The position numbers were made by a program, and so were the translations under genes. From the NCBI GenBank assembly GCA_048213135.1, contig PS015081.1, forward strand, positions 106,785 through 170,784: a DNA stretch of 64,000 nucleotides, read 5' to 3'. A model generated the notes under the pieces. It made no database searches and had not been told where the DNA came from. It was given only the letters and a program-made list of their open reading frames with translations. Below, piece by piece: positions 47,001 to 56,133 of the stretch. Every line of letters begins with the position of its first letter. The first letter of the stretch is position 1. The DNA comes from Reclinomonas americana ATCC 50394. Taxonomy: Eukaryota; Jakobida; Jakobea; Jakobida.

Positions 47001-48427
47001 GGTGCATGCCGACGCTGGTGATTTGTGGGGTCGGCATTCGCAGCTGCCCAGCCTGGAGGCGGTGCTGAGCCGTGATGTGATACCGCCTGTCATCGTCTTG
47101 CGGCCTGGCATGTACAAACCGTTCACCATCCCGGCCAGCGCGCGCACGCGGACGGGGACGCTCCAGATTCGTTCCATGCGCCAGAGTACGGCGGTGAGTG
47201 TTGTACTCTAAAAAGTGATTGCCAAGAGAGTGCTCGTTGATTGATCCTTGTTGCGCACCACAGTGCGTTTGTGCACTTCGCTTCACCGATATGGGCGAGC
47301 AGAAACTGGCGGTGCTTCGGCGGTGGCACGACAGCAGAGAGGTGAGTCCGTCTGTGCCCTCTGGAGTGCTGTCTCTCTCGCGTCACTCTTCGCAACGAAT
47401 CATGCTCCTCCACGTGCGTGCAGTCGGACCTCGACGATGCTGCAGTTGATGGTATGTTGCGTGAGCTGCCGCCAGCCGTCTCGATTCAGGTGTCGACCGA
47501 TGGCCGCACGATGGTGCGCACACTTGTCTTGCCTTGAAGAGCGTTCTCTTTCTCTCTCTTCTCACACCACAGTTGCTTCTAGGCCACTGGAGCGACGGCG
47601 GGAGAGGCGTTACGGCGGATCGAGCTGTGTGACTTGTCGTTTGAGGCGTCAGCTGCTGGCATTGCTGTGAGTTCCGTGCGCCAGTCTGAGGTGGCGGAAG
47701 AGAACGAGGTTTGTGAACCATGCACTTGCCGTCAGATCATCGCGTCGCGTCCCTCACCGACGACGCTGCGACGCTCAGCGACGGCGTTTGAGTACACCAG
47801 GTGCGTTTGGAGAACCCGCCGGCCATCCGCTGGAAATATACGCACACGACAATCAGTTCCGCACCGTGCACCGACTGGTGACGTACGACTCTGTGCACAC
47901 GTACCGTCAGCTGCTGGTGCGCCACGAGAACAACCTCAAGGTGGTGCCGTCGTCGTCGGTGGCAAATGCCGCAGTCGCCACGACTGTCGTGAAAGAGAAG
48001 AGTTGCGCTGACGTGTCCTTAGAAAGTACATGTGCGGGGCTCAACCTTGCCCCACCCGCAGAAGGACTGTGGCAGAGATTACGAACGCGCCAGTTGCCGT
48101 ATGTCACGGTCAGCGAGCATGCCCCTTTCTCCGTCTCACAAAAGTGTGTCGCCCCAACCCTCACGTGCATACATCGCACAGGTGTACGTGGCTTACACGC
48201 TCATCTGGGCGCTCGGCCTCTTCCTGACCTACATGACGCTGGTGACGGCCGGCGTTCTCCTCGCCTCCATGGGCGAACTGCCGCTGCTTCGTGCCTCCGC
48301 TGGCAGCGTGCTGAGCGACGTGTTCATCAACGAGCCCGTCAAGCTCGTCTTCCTGTGGTTGCTGGGTCCGTGTTTTGTGCCCGCCGTCTTTGCCGATCTC
48401 CTAAGCTTTGTAATCGGAGTCGTTTGA
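31841..48427 (+). CDS. Giant polycystin-1-like surface receptor: NHL, IPT-like array, CUB, REJ-like, GPS, membrane segments
   Basis: One multi-exon gene. A signal peptide (PPLCLLLAMLLFSCATISC) is followed by an IPT-like repeat (32350-32815), NHL propeller repeats (32820-36200; e.g. FNGPSALILDSDYLYIADAN), the one-exon repeat array (36245-39980) and a CUB domain (about 40055-40900). A REJ-like region follows to about 43400, then a GPS motif (CVYWSTLTGKWSADGC then CACNHMTDF, 43740-43945) and a first membrane helix (LWVLAAVHVFYAVAWC). The intracellular part resembles polycystin-1 with no PLAT domain visible: HSWL...FRRTQKLTV leading into helix 2, then helix 3. A long acidic loop precedes two last helices (WALGLFLTYMTLVTAG, EPVKLVFLWLLG), ending SFVIGVV-TGA. 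The polycystin channel part is absent. Exon joins are approximate. Two adjacent genes are possible but less likely. Confidence 0.7.
32820..36200 (+). other. NHL-type propeller repeats within the giant receptor
   Basis: Repeated units of the form TVST(V/I)AG...G..DG....A.FN.P.G(L/I)A......LY(V/I)AD..N..IR, at about 32825-32955, 33010-33370, 33450-33770, 34830-35280, 35350-35590 and 36075-36165. A divergent IPT-like pair (34135-34720) sits in the middle. NHL repeats form extracellular six-bladed propellers that bind ligands or matrix. Confidence 0.75.
37735..38550 (+). repeat. Near-identical tandem duplicate of one exon-plus-intron unit
   Basis: The units at about 37738-38046 and 38238-38546 agree at roughly 95% of positions by eye. 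The intron start (gtctgttgcgttgggagaga...) is repeated on both sides of the 20-N gap at 38119-38138, with the same cagaagaatgactgtgtgc sequence. This indicates a recent duplication and possibly collapsed extra copies. Confidence 0.85.
38119..38138. other. 20-N gap within the duplicated intron
   Basis: Exactly 20 N, a length often used for gaps of unknown size. Its flanks are copies of each other. Confidence 0.95.
39078..39778. other. Assembly gap in the repeat array
   Basis: Run of N about 700 bases long, room for roughly two repeat exons. Confidence 0.95.
40330..40730. other. Assembly gap in the CUB region
   Basis: Run of N splitting the CUB domain after ATLVASFSGDR. Confidence 0.95.
46208..46252. 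other. Assembly gap in the receptor's cytosolic loop
   Basis: Run of N following a (CT)n intron start. Confidence 0.95.
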
Positions 48428-48618
48428 AGTAAAGTCCTGGTTTTTTGTTTCAGCTACTGCTGCACCTGGTCGCCAATAATGCAGCGGGGTTGTGAAGAGA
48501 GTGACTGAGACACCCCTCCACGTGTGTTACGCGGACTTGCAAAGCGCGGTTTTTGCGTCGAAAAGTTCTCACGCGCGAAAGGTATTTTTGTGATAAACTC
48601 CGACGACGAGCGCAAAGA

Positions 48619-50355
48619 ATGAGCGACGAGGCCGGCAGCAGCAGCAGCGACATGGACTACCCGGAGGTGAACGAGGCCGAGGCAGAGCTGCACAAAGGGT
48701 AAGCTGTGCAAGAGAGAACGTGTGAGTGTGCGTCACCAGGAGATGTGCATGCACACTCACTCCTCTCTCTCCACAGCGAGTTCCTGCCCGACACGCCCTC
48801 CAGCCCCGATCTTGTTGCGTCTCTCTTCTCCGATCTTCACGCTTTGTGTGCGTTTGCTGTTCACACTCTCATTGTGTGTGTGACAGGGGATTGCGTCGGG
48901 CTCTGCTGTGGACGATGGCGACGAGCTGGCGGTGTTTGATCCACTGGCCGCACTCGACGAATACCAAGTTACGAGTGTGGAGCATTCGGAGTGTGAGAGA
49001 AAGAGAATTCTTCCTAAAATCTCTCTCTCGCTCTTAGGTTGACAAGCTGCGTCGCATGCGCGAGGCGGTCGATGCCATGGACTTGAACGAGCGGGAGCGT
49101 GCGTGGGCCGATGACATGTGCCTGCTGCGCTGTTGCGTGCTTTACACAGTCTCTCTCTCTCTCTCTCTCTCGTGCTCGCACTGATGCCTGTCACTTGTTT
49201 GCAGATCTGCGTGCGCGTGAGTGGAAGCTGAAAAAGTCGGTGCCGATGATCAAGGAGACCATTGAGGTGTGTGTAAGTCGCTTCTTTTGGTGCTTGCGTT
49301 GCGGACGCTCATGCTGTGGTGCGATCATTTAGTGGCGTCGCGAGTTCAAGCCGTGGACGATCCGCCCCGAGGAGGTCGAACCCGAGTCGGTCACCGGAAA
49401 GAACTATCGCTTTGGTGTGTTCCCGCTGCCTTCCCCCTCCCCTCTTGTGTCGTGCGCGTGCTCACAGCGCGTGTCGCAGGCAAGGATAAGTTCGGTCGGC
49501 CGATCATTGTCATGACACCGGCGCGTGAGAACACAGACACCCACGAACGACAAGTGCGCCTCACGGTGTACGTCATTGAGCGGTGTATTGAGGAGATGGA
49601 TGCGCTCCACCATGGTGTGGAGCAGATCATTCTCATCATCGACAACAACGGCTTCACCATGCGCAATGCGCCACCACTAAAGGTGCGTGTGTGTGAATAC
49701 AATTGTCGCCTTCTCGCTCACCGTTTTTTCCTCACCCATCCACCAGGTCAGCAAGCAAGTGCTGCACATCCTGTCGAATCACTACCCCGAGCGCCTCGGC
49801 TTGGCGTTGGTCGTCGACGCACCGTTCTACTTCAAGATGTTCTGGGCCATGATCTCGCCGTTTGTTGCGTGCCTCGCTCGTCCACAAGTGCCTGCGTGAC
49901 ATGTGTTCCTCATGATCGCGCGGCAGATCAACAAGGTGACGTCGCGAAAGATTGTGTTCGCCTCGGGCAGCTGCGAGCCGGGATCGAAGAAGCACCAGGC
50001 ATGTTGTCGATGCTGTGCTGATGAAGATCGTCACTGCTGCTGCTGCTCACTTTGCATGCGCAGACCTTTGCCAAGTTCGCCGACATGGCACAGCTGGAGA
50101 AGAGATTCGGCGGCTCCGCCGACTTTACCTGTTGCGTCGTCGTCATCGTCGTCGTGGCACTCCACCCTGCGCTTCTGCTGCTTGCTGACCACGTTCACAT
50201 GCAGATGTGCACGAGCAGTACTGGCCACGAGAAACCGAGCTGTTCTACGCAAAGCACACAGGTAAACGAATTGCTCGCATTCTCCTCTGCTCCACAAGCG
50301 CGTTGACTCATCACGCTTGTACGTACATACAGCCGCGTACTGGGAGCAAGAGTGA
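48619..50355 (+). CDS. Sec14-like protein with CRAL-TRIO lipid-binding domain
   Basis: The start MSDEAGSSSSDMDYPEVNEA is acidic. The N-terminal CRAL-TRIO-N helices read VDKLRRMREAVDAM, DLNERERAWADDMCLLR, LRAREWKLKKSVPMIKETIE and WRREFKPWTI. The lipid-binding domain follows: GKDKFGRPIIVMTPAREN, RLTVYVIERCIEEMDA, QIILIIDNNGFTMRNAPPLK, VSKQVLHILSNHYPERLG, ALVVDAPFYFKMFWAMISPF and INKVTSRKIVFASG. It ends AAYWEQE-TGA. About ten exons. Family role: binding and exchange of phosphatidylinositol or other hydrophobic ligands at membranes. No GOLD domain is seen, so it is a simple Sec14-type protein. It lies 191 bp after the giant receptor, same strand. Confidence 0.85.
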
Positions 50356-50478
50356 GAATTACGAACACAACAATCCACACGTCCGACAACCTTTGAAGTG
50401 AAATCGCATCTCTGCATATTCGACTGTGAAGAAGAGAGAGGAGAGAGCGAGCGTGCGTGTGTGTGTGAGAGTGCCACC

Positions 50479-52774
50479 ATGGCCGACAACAATGGCTACC
50501 TATACGCCATTCTCGTGCTCCAAATCGTGCTCTTCTCCACATACATTCTCGGCACGGTCTTTGTGCTTCTCCACGGCTTCTGGCTCGCCGCCAAGCACCC
50601 TTCCACTGCCTCCTCCTCTGTCACGACCACCACCACCANNNNNNNNNNNNNNNNNNNNNNNNNNNNNNNNNNNNNNNNNNNNNNNNNNNNNNNNNNNNNN
50701 NNNNNNNNNNNNNNNNNNNNNNNNNNNNNNNNNNNNNNNNNNNNNNNNNNNNNNNNNNNNNNNNNNNNNNNNNNNNNNNNNNNNNNNNNNNNNNNNNNNN
50801 NNNNNNNNNNNNNNNNNNNNNNNNNNNNNNNNNNNNNNNNNNNNNNNNNNNNNNNNNNNNNNNNNNNNNNNNNNNNNNNNNNNNNNNNNNNNNNNNNNNN
50901 NNNNNNNNNNNNNNNNNNNNNNNNNNNNNNNNNNNNNNNNNNNNNNNNNNNNNNNNNNNNNNNNNNNNNNNNNCGGGAGAGTGTGTCATGGCGCGCGACA
51001 TGACTCTTGTTTTGTGACAACACACAGGTCGCGCGTGTATCTTCCTGGCGGAGTTTCTGGTGGACATGCCTGTGCCTCTGTCACTTGTGGTGCGACGATT
51101 TGCTGTCTTGCGTGTGATCGGTCTTTCGCTGACGCGCGTTTCCGCAGATTTCGAGTGAGAGCGTGACTCTTCTCTTTTACAGTTTCGCGGCTTGCTCCCT
51201 CCGCGCGCACTGGCAGTGTCATTGTGCTCATGTTGTTGTGCGTCTTGTGCAGTGGCGTACTTGCTGATTGTGTTCTACTGGGTCCGTTGTTGTCGCTGCG
51301 AGCTTGACGCGGCGCGGATGTTTGTTGCTGACTGCGGGGAATGCAGGGACAACTGGCGCGATTGCTGGAGGTGGAGGCCACGCGAGCGGCGTTGCCGGTG
51401 CGGCCGATCCAGCGTCCGTTCCATGGCGTGACGCAGGCGCATGGGCGGACCAGTAGCTTTGGTCAGTTGCAGTGTGTTTTTCTTTCTGCAAAGTGCGTTT
51501 TCGTGCCAACTCCTCCCGCGCAGATTCGCAGAGCAGCATGTTTACGGATCCCGATGGGCATGTGAGTGCGGCGCCGTCGGCGGAGCATACGCCGCGAGAT
51601 CAGGAGCGGTATATCGTGGCGGCGCCGCCGCTGCGCATTCAGAAGACGTCGCCGACGCGTGATTTCTTTGCCGGCTACTCGCCGCCGCAAGATGACGATG
51701 CCATTCGGTTGCTGGTGGATCCGGAGGAGGGGTGAGTGTCTGTTAGAGGAAAAGCAGTCGTTTGGTGACGAGGTGCTTAATCACTCGTGCGCAGATCGGG
51801 CAAGGGCTCACCCGGCACCGACTCGTCGCCATGTTACGTCTCCGCACACACTCACACTCTCTACACGCACTTGTGCCTCACTCCTCCCCCCCCCCCTCCC
51901 TCCTCCTCCTCCATAGTATCAGCAGCGGCAGTCCCGCATGCGAGCACCGCGCTGCTGGCCAAGCGTCGGGAGCCACTGGCGAATCGAGCGCCGACCCCCA
52001 CACGCATCTCGCTGCTCAACTATCCCTTTGTGTTCACATCGGTCACCGTCGTTGTCACGTTTGCCGTCCTGTTGCGTCGTATAGCACCTGACCCTGCACT
52101 TTTTTGTCGTACTCATGCCATTGCACTACAGGCACGTGTTGTGCTTGTTGCTGGGCGACGGTGATGACGCCAGTGCGCAAAACTGGCCGCTCGATCAGCT
52201 GGTGCTGAAAAAGATCTTCTTCCCCGGCCTCTCCATTGCGACGGCGGTAGCGTTTGTGGTGTACGGGCGGCTGCTGCACGTGCGCATGACACGGTTGTTG
52301 GATCGCGACGTCTCCATGCGGCGTCACATGCGCAAACTCTTTGCCGTGTGCCTCACGTGCACGCTGTCGTTCCTGATTCGCGGACTGCTCGACATTTTCG
52401 TGCAGGTGTGGCGTGCAGGGCGGGAAAACGTCTTGACTCGTGCACTCTCTTACATATTGCTCTCTCTTCCTCGATCGCAGGTGTCGACAAACGCCATCTC
52501 GGTGACAGTGGTCATTATCTGCTACGTGGCCTTCTGGGCGCTGCTGGAGCTCGTGCCGAGCGTCTTCATCGTCATGTTCTTGGTCGACACGGGCAAGCGC
52601 GGCGGCACCGCCACCGGCAAGAGTGCCATGCCACCATCGCCCAGCAAGGGCTTCTACTCACCCGGAGCCGTCGAGTTCCGACCTGCAGTCAGCGGCTCAG
52701 TCAACTCCGCCGCGGTGATCCCCGGCCGGTGGCCCACTCCAGCCGTAACACCAGCGCAAACACCACGCGACTGA
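50479..52774 (+). CDS. Seven-helix membrane protein, THH1/TOM1/GPR137-like
   Basis: The start MADNNGYLYAILVLQ runs directly into helix 1 (LFSTYILGTVFVLL). A gap (50639-50973) hides the next part. Later helices are FLAEFLVDMPVPLSLV, SCAVAYLLIVFYW, FVFTSVTVVVTFAVLL, FPGLSIATAVAFVVYG, KLFAVCLTCTLSFLIRGLLD and VTVVIICYVAFWALLELVPSV. The last helices with WALLELVPS and a polar stretch before FLVDTG resemble the THH1/TOM1/TOM3 family (GPR137-like in animals), vacuolar/lysosomal 7TM proteins. A long Ser/Pro loop lies between helices 3 and 4, and the cytosolic tail is Pro/Ser-rich, ending PAQTPRD-TGA. An unrelated 7TM receptor is possible. Confidence 0.55.
50639..50973. other. Assembly gap in the 7TM gene
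   Basis: Run of N after a Ser/Thr-coding accaccacc stretch. Confidence 0.95.
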
Positions 52775-53142
52775 CGAGCTCGTCTTGATCGTCGCCGTCG
52801 CCGTCGTCGTCATCGCCGTAGTCGTCGCGGATTCAGAGAGAAACTGAATCACCGACACTCATGCAGTTCAACGATGGAAGCGAAACAACAACAAACCCCT
52901 ATGTTAGCAGTGCCTTATAAATTGATCCGTTCTGTGTTTACCGCTGTTTGTTGGCTTGCACACGGCCAGCTTGCTGTCCGCGAAGAAAAAAGGCAATTAG
53001 AAAAAATTGCCGCGCAATTGCATGGAAAACCACCTGCAAAGTGTTTGCCATTTCCCTTCACCACATTGGCCTACAAAACAACACTCGCGCGCGCACACAT
53101 ACACATACACTCTCTCTCTGTCTCTCTTCATCTCGCGCTGTT
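52775..53142. other. Intergenic between the 7TM gene and Cdt2
   Basis: GTC/CGT-rich 3' sequence, then an AT-richer stretch and a CA/CT run just before the Cdt2 start. No exon is seen. Confidence 0.45.
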
Positions 53143-55139
53143 ATGTTGCGCGCACTGCAAGAGCGAGAGATGCGTGGTGGCAGTGTGCACCACCACGCAG
53201 CACCAGTGTTGCGCACGACTGCCTCTGCGCGTGTGGTGGCACACGGTGCGTGGGACACAGAGCCCGATGCACCAGTGCCCTTTGTGGCCAGGTGAGAGTG
53301 CGCGCGCGTGTGTGTGTGTGTGTGTGTGTGCATGAACAGGAGCAGCATCCTCACATGTGAGACTCTCACATAGGTTCTCACCAGCGGCGGCCTGTCATGA
53401 GCCGGTGTTGGCGGTGTGTGGAGAGAGTGGTGTGATGCGAGTGCTGAGAGCACAAGACGGTGAGCACAGGCTTGTTGCGCGCATCATTTGAAAAGGGGGT
53501 TTCTGATGACTGACTTGTGAGCACAGATTGCATTCAGCAGTTGTCTGCGCTGCCGGTCGGCCACAATGCCATGTATGATTTGCGGTGGTCGGCGTGTGGC
53601 AGTCGCGTGTTTGTGGCGTGTGGTGACCAGTCGGTGTATGCGGTGGATGTGGAGCGGGAGAGCGTGTGTCGTGCAATGCGCGGGCATGCGTCGTCGGTCA
53701 AGTCGGTGGCGTGTCTGGAGCCGAGTCCACACGTGGTGGTCAGTGGCGGCCGCGATTCGGCGATTATGGTGTGGGATGTGCGGGTGCGGCAGCACCATGG
53801 TCGCGTGCTGTGCTTGTCACGGGCGCACACCACGTCGCGCATGACGCGTGTGTCGTCAAAGCACATGCCGTGGAAGTCGGTGGAGGTGCCGCACTCGGTG
53901 ACATCGGTGGTGGCCGTGGATGAGGACATGCGGACGGTGGCCTCCAGTGGCGGCAGTGATTGTTGCATCAAGCTGTGGGACTTGCGGAGAGCAGGCAACA
54001 GCAGCAGTGGCGACGAGGAGACGCTGCCGTTGCTGTCGTCGTTTTGCTTTGTCGAGCAACACAGCGGGAAGCGGTTACGACACGGTGTCACATCGCTGTC
54101 GGTGACGCCAGATCGCACGCAACTGTTTGCCTCTTGCATGAACAGTCGGCTGTACCGCTTCTCGTGGACCGACAACGGCCCCGACTCGGCCGTCTCGGTG
54201 TACGCCGGTCACCACCAGACCGACAGCTTTTTCGTCCGCACCGGCGTCTCCTGCGACGGCGCACTGGTCGGCATCGGCAGCAGCGACGGCAGTGTGCACC
54301 TCTACGACGCCCGAGCGACGCGCCATCTCGGCCGGTGGCCGTCGGATAACATGGAGGTGTCGTTTGTCGATTTCCATCCGCACCAGCCCGAGACGGTGTG
54401 TGCGGCAGAAGCAGTGTAGTCTTGTCCTCCCTTCTCACTCACTTCCTCCACACAGTTTGTCACCTGCTCCGACACGGGTGTGGTTCGTGTGTGGAACGTG
54501 GAGCTCGGCGTGCGCTTCCGTCGGCGGGACGAGGAGGATGCGGTCGGCAGTGCGGATGCACGAGATCTGGCGACGAAACTCGAATGCAGCGGTCCCATGT
54601 GGACGCCCGTCGTGGCACCACCGCGGAGGCCAGCGATCACAACCACCACCTCCTCCTCCTCCTCATCATCATCCTCTGGTGCCGTCGCCGCCGCTGCAGC
54701 AGCAGCAGCCGCAACACTGGCATCGTCGTCGTCGGTGGCTTCTTCCCCGAAAGCCGACGGTGTGTCGACTCCTGTGTCGCGCAAGAGGTCGATCGAGGAG
54801 TTCTTCGCGTCGCCAGCGACGCGTGTTGCCACTCAACCGTCGCCCGGCACACCGCCGCAACACGCCTTGGAGGACGAAGAGATGCCGTGTGCCATACCGT
54901 CGTCGGTGTCACCGAAGCCGCCGAGGAGGCACAGCAGCTCACCACCGCAGAAGCGAAGGCGGAAGAACCTGTTGGACTTTTTCGACTCGCGCGACTCACC
55001 ACCACAATCGCAGCAACAGCAGTCGCCACCACCACCGTCGCCGTTGATGTTGGCTCGCCACTTGGACGAATATTGCGAGCAGCAGCCACAGCAACAGGGC
55101 ACTTCGCAGAGATGGCGGCGACCACCATCATCACGCTAA
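53143..55139 (+). CDS. DTL: Cdt2/DTL, substrate receptor of the CRL4 ubiquitin ligase
   Basis: The start MLRALQEREMRGG leads to PDAPVPFVAR, then FSPAAACHEPVLAVCGESG, the first blades found in Cdt2 orthologues. Blades continue: GHNAMYDLRWSACGSRVFVA, GDQSVYAVDV, MRGHASSVKSVACL, VVSGGRDSAIMVWDVR, the SRAHTTSR...KSVEVPHSVTSVV insert, ASSGGSDCCIKLWDLRR, GVTSLSVTPDRTQLFASC, VYAGHHQTDSFFVRTGVS and TCSDTGVVRVWN. The propeller binds DDB1 and marks PCNA-bound substrates (Cdt1, Set8, p21 type) in S phase. The tail is Ser/Pro/Gln-rich with two PIP-box-like motifs, KRSIEEFF and RKNLLDFF. Four exons; it ends RRPPSSR-TAA. Confidence 0.82.
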
Positions 55140-55201
55140 TGAATACATAATGGAGCAACATACAATGTCTTATGGTCAAAAAAAAGGGGAGTCGGGGGTC
55201 G

Positions 55202-56048
55202 TCACAGCTTCGCCAGCATCGTCATGATTGGGGGTGTGCCGGCAGTGGCCTTGGTCATATGTGCCTGCGCAAACGGCTCACCTGCAACACGATGAGACGA
55301 GACAGACAGCAGCAAAGAATGAGAAGACAACCAACCCGGCTTCTCCGGATCCTCGAATGTTACACTGCGCGACACAGGAGTCAGCCACGAGGAAGCAACG
55401 AGAGAGAGCGGGAGTTCGCAATGATCCAACCTGGTGAACGCCAGCGTCTTGCCACACTTGGGAACTCGTGCACGAATGCGGATCTGCATGGGGAAGGGAC
55501 ACGTGAGCACGATGCCTGCGCGCCTCACACCAAGACAGATCACCGACCTTGCAGCCTTTCTGCACGCGCGCACGAATAGAGACGGAGTCAGCAGTCGACC
55601 AGTGCATCAGCATGCAGCTCGACGAGAACTCACCGGTGCTCCTCGATAGAAGCTCACCGTCAGATCGGTGGTCACACCCGGTCGATGATCAGCATCCACA
55701 AACACACTGCAAAACACAGTGAACAACCCATAACATAACATCAAACACGCAGACGAAACATGGCAGCCGATCCGCAAATGTCGGCCAGTGTCGCAGTGGC
55801 GCCTCCGTGCAAGTTCCCATATGCATTCCGCACACCCTCATGCACCTCAAAGAGAAACACCAGCTCTGAACGCTCCACAGAGGCCTCCTCCAATTGCAGA
55901 CCCCGCGCACAGTCCACAGACCGATCAAAGCCAAGAGGCTCTGCGACGCGCGTGAGTGACACAAAGAGACAAGCAGAGAGATAGAGTGAACGCAACTGGT
56001 CCGCAGCCAGTTCACATAGTGCTCGGCAACCACTTCGCGTGTCAGCAT
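55202..56048 (-). CDS. ACOT13/PaaI-like hotdog acyl-CoA thioesterase
   Basis: The start MLTREVVAEHYVNWLR gives a length like human ACOT13; an in-frame upstream ATG exists at 56135. After one intron comes PLGFDRSVDCARG, then ERSELVFLFEVHEGVRNAYG and the hotdog active loop NLHGGATATLADICGSAAMF. Next are HRPGVTTDLTVSFYRGAP, an exon with KGCK, IRIRARVPKCGKTLAFT, a VTFEDPEKPG exon and the end GEPFAQAHMTKATA...MLAKL-TGA. The HGG motif and the following Asp are the family catalytic features. It hydrolyses fatty acyl-CoA, often at mitochondria. About six exons, and some joins are approximate. Confidence 0.78.
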
Positions 56049-56133
56049 TGTTTGCAAGAGGACGACGGCGGGAGTGACAGTGACAGAGACTCGCGCGCAC
56101 TCTTCTTGTGTCGGGCCACTCTGTGAGCCACTC
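56049..56133. promoter_or_regulatory. Very short divergent region between the thioesterase and Sec15
   Basis: 85 bases between the preferred thioesterase start (56048) and the Sec15 ATG (56134). If the upstream thioesterase ATG is used instead, the two start codons overlap in one CATG at 56133-56136. Confidence 0.4.

Noticed and set aside
50479-52774. Resemblance to tobamovirus multiplication protein suggested a viral gene
   Set aside because: TOM1-type proteins are host membrane proteins named for a plant-virus phenotype; this is an ordinary spliced cellular gene.
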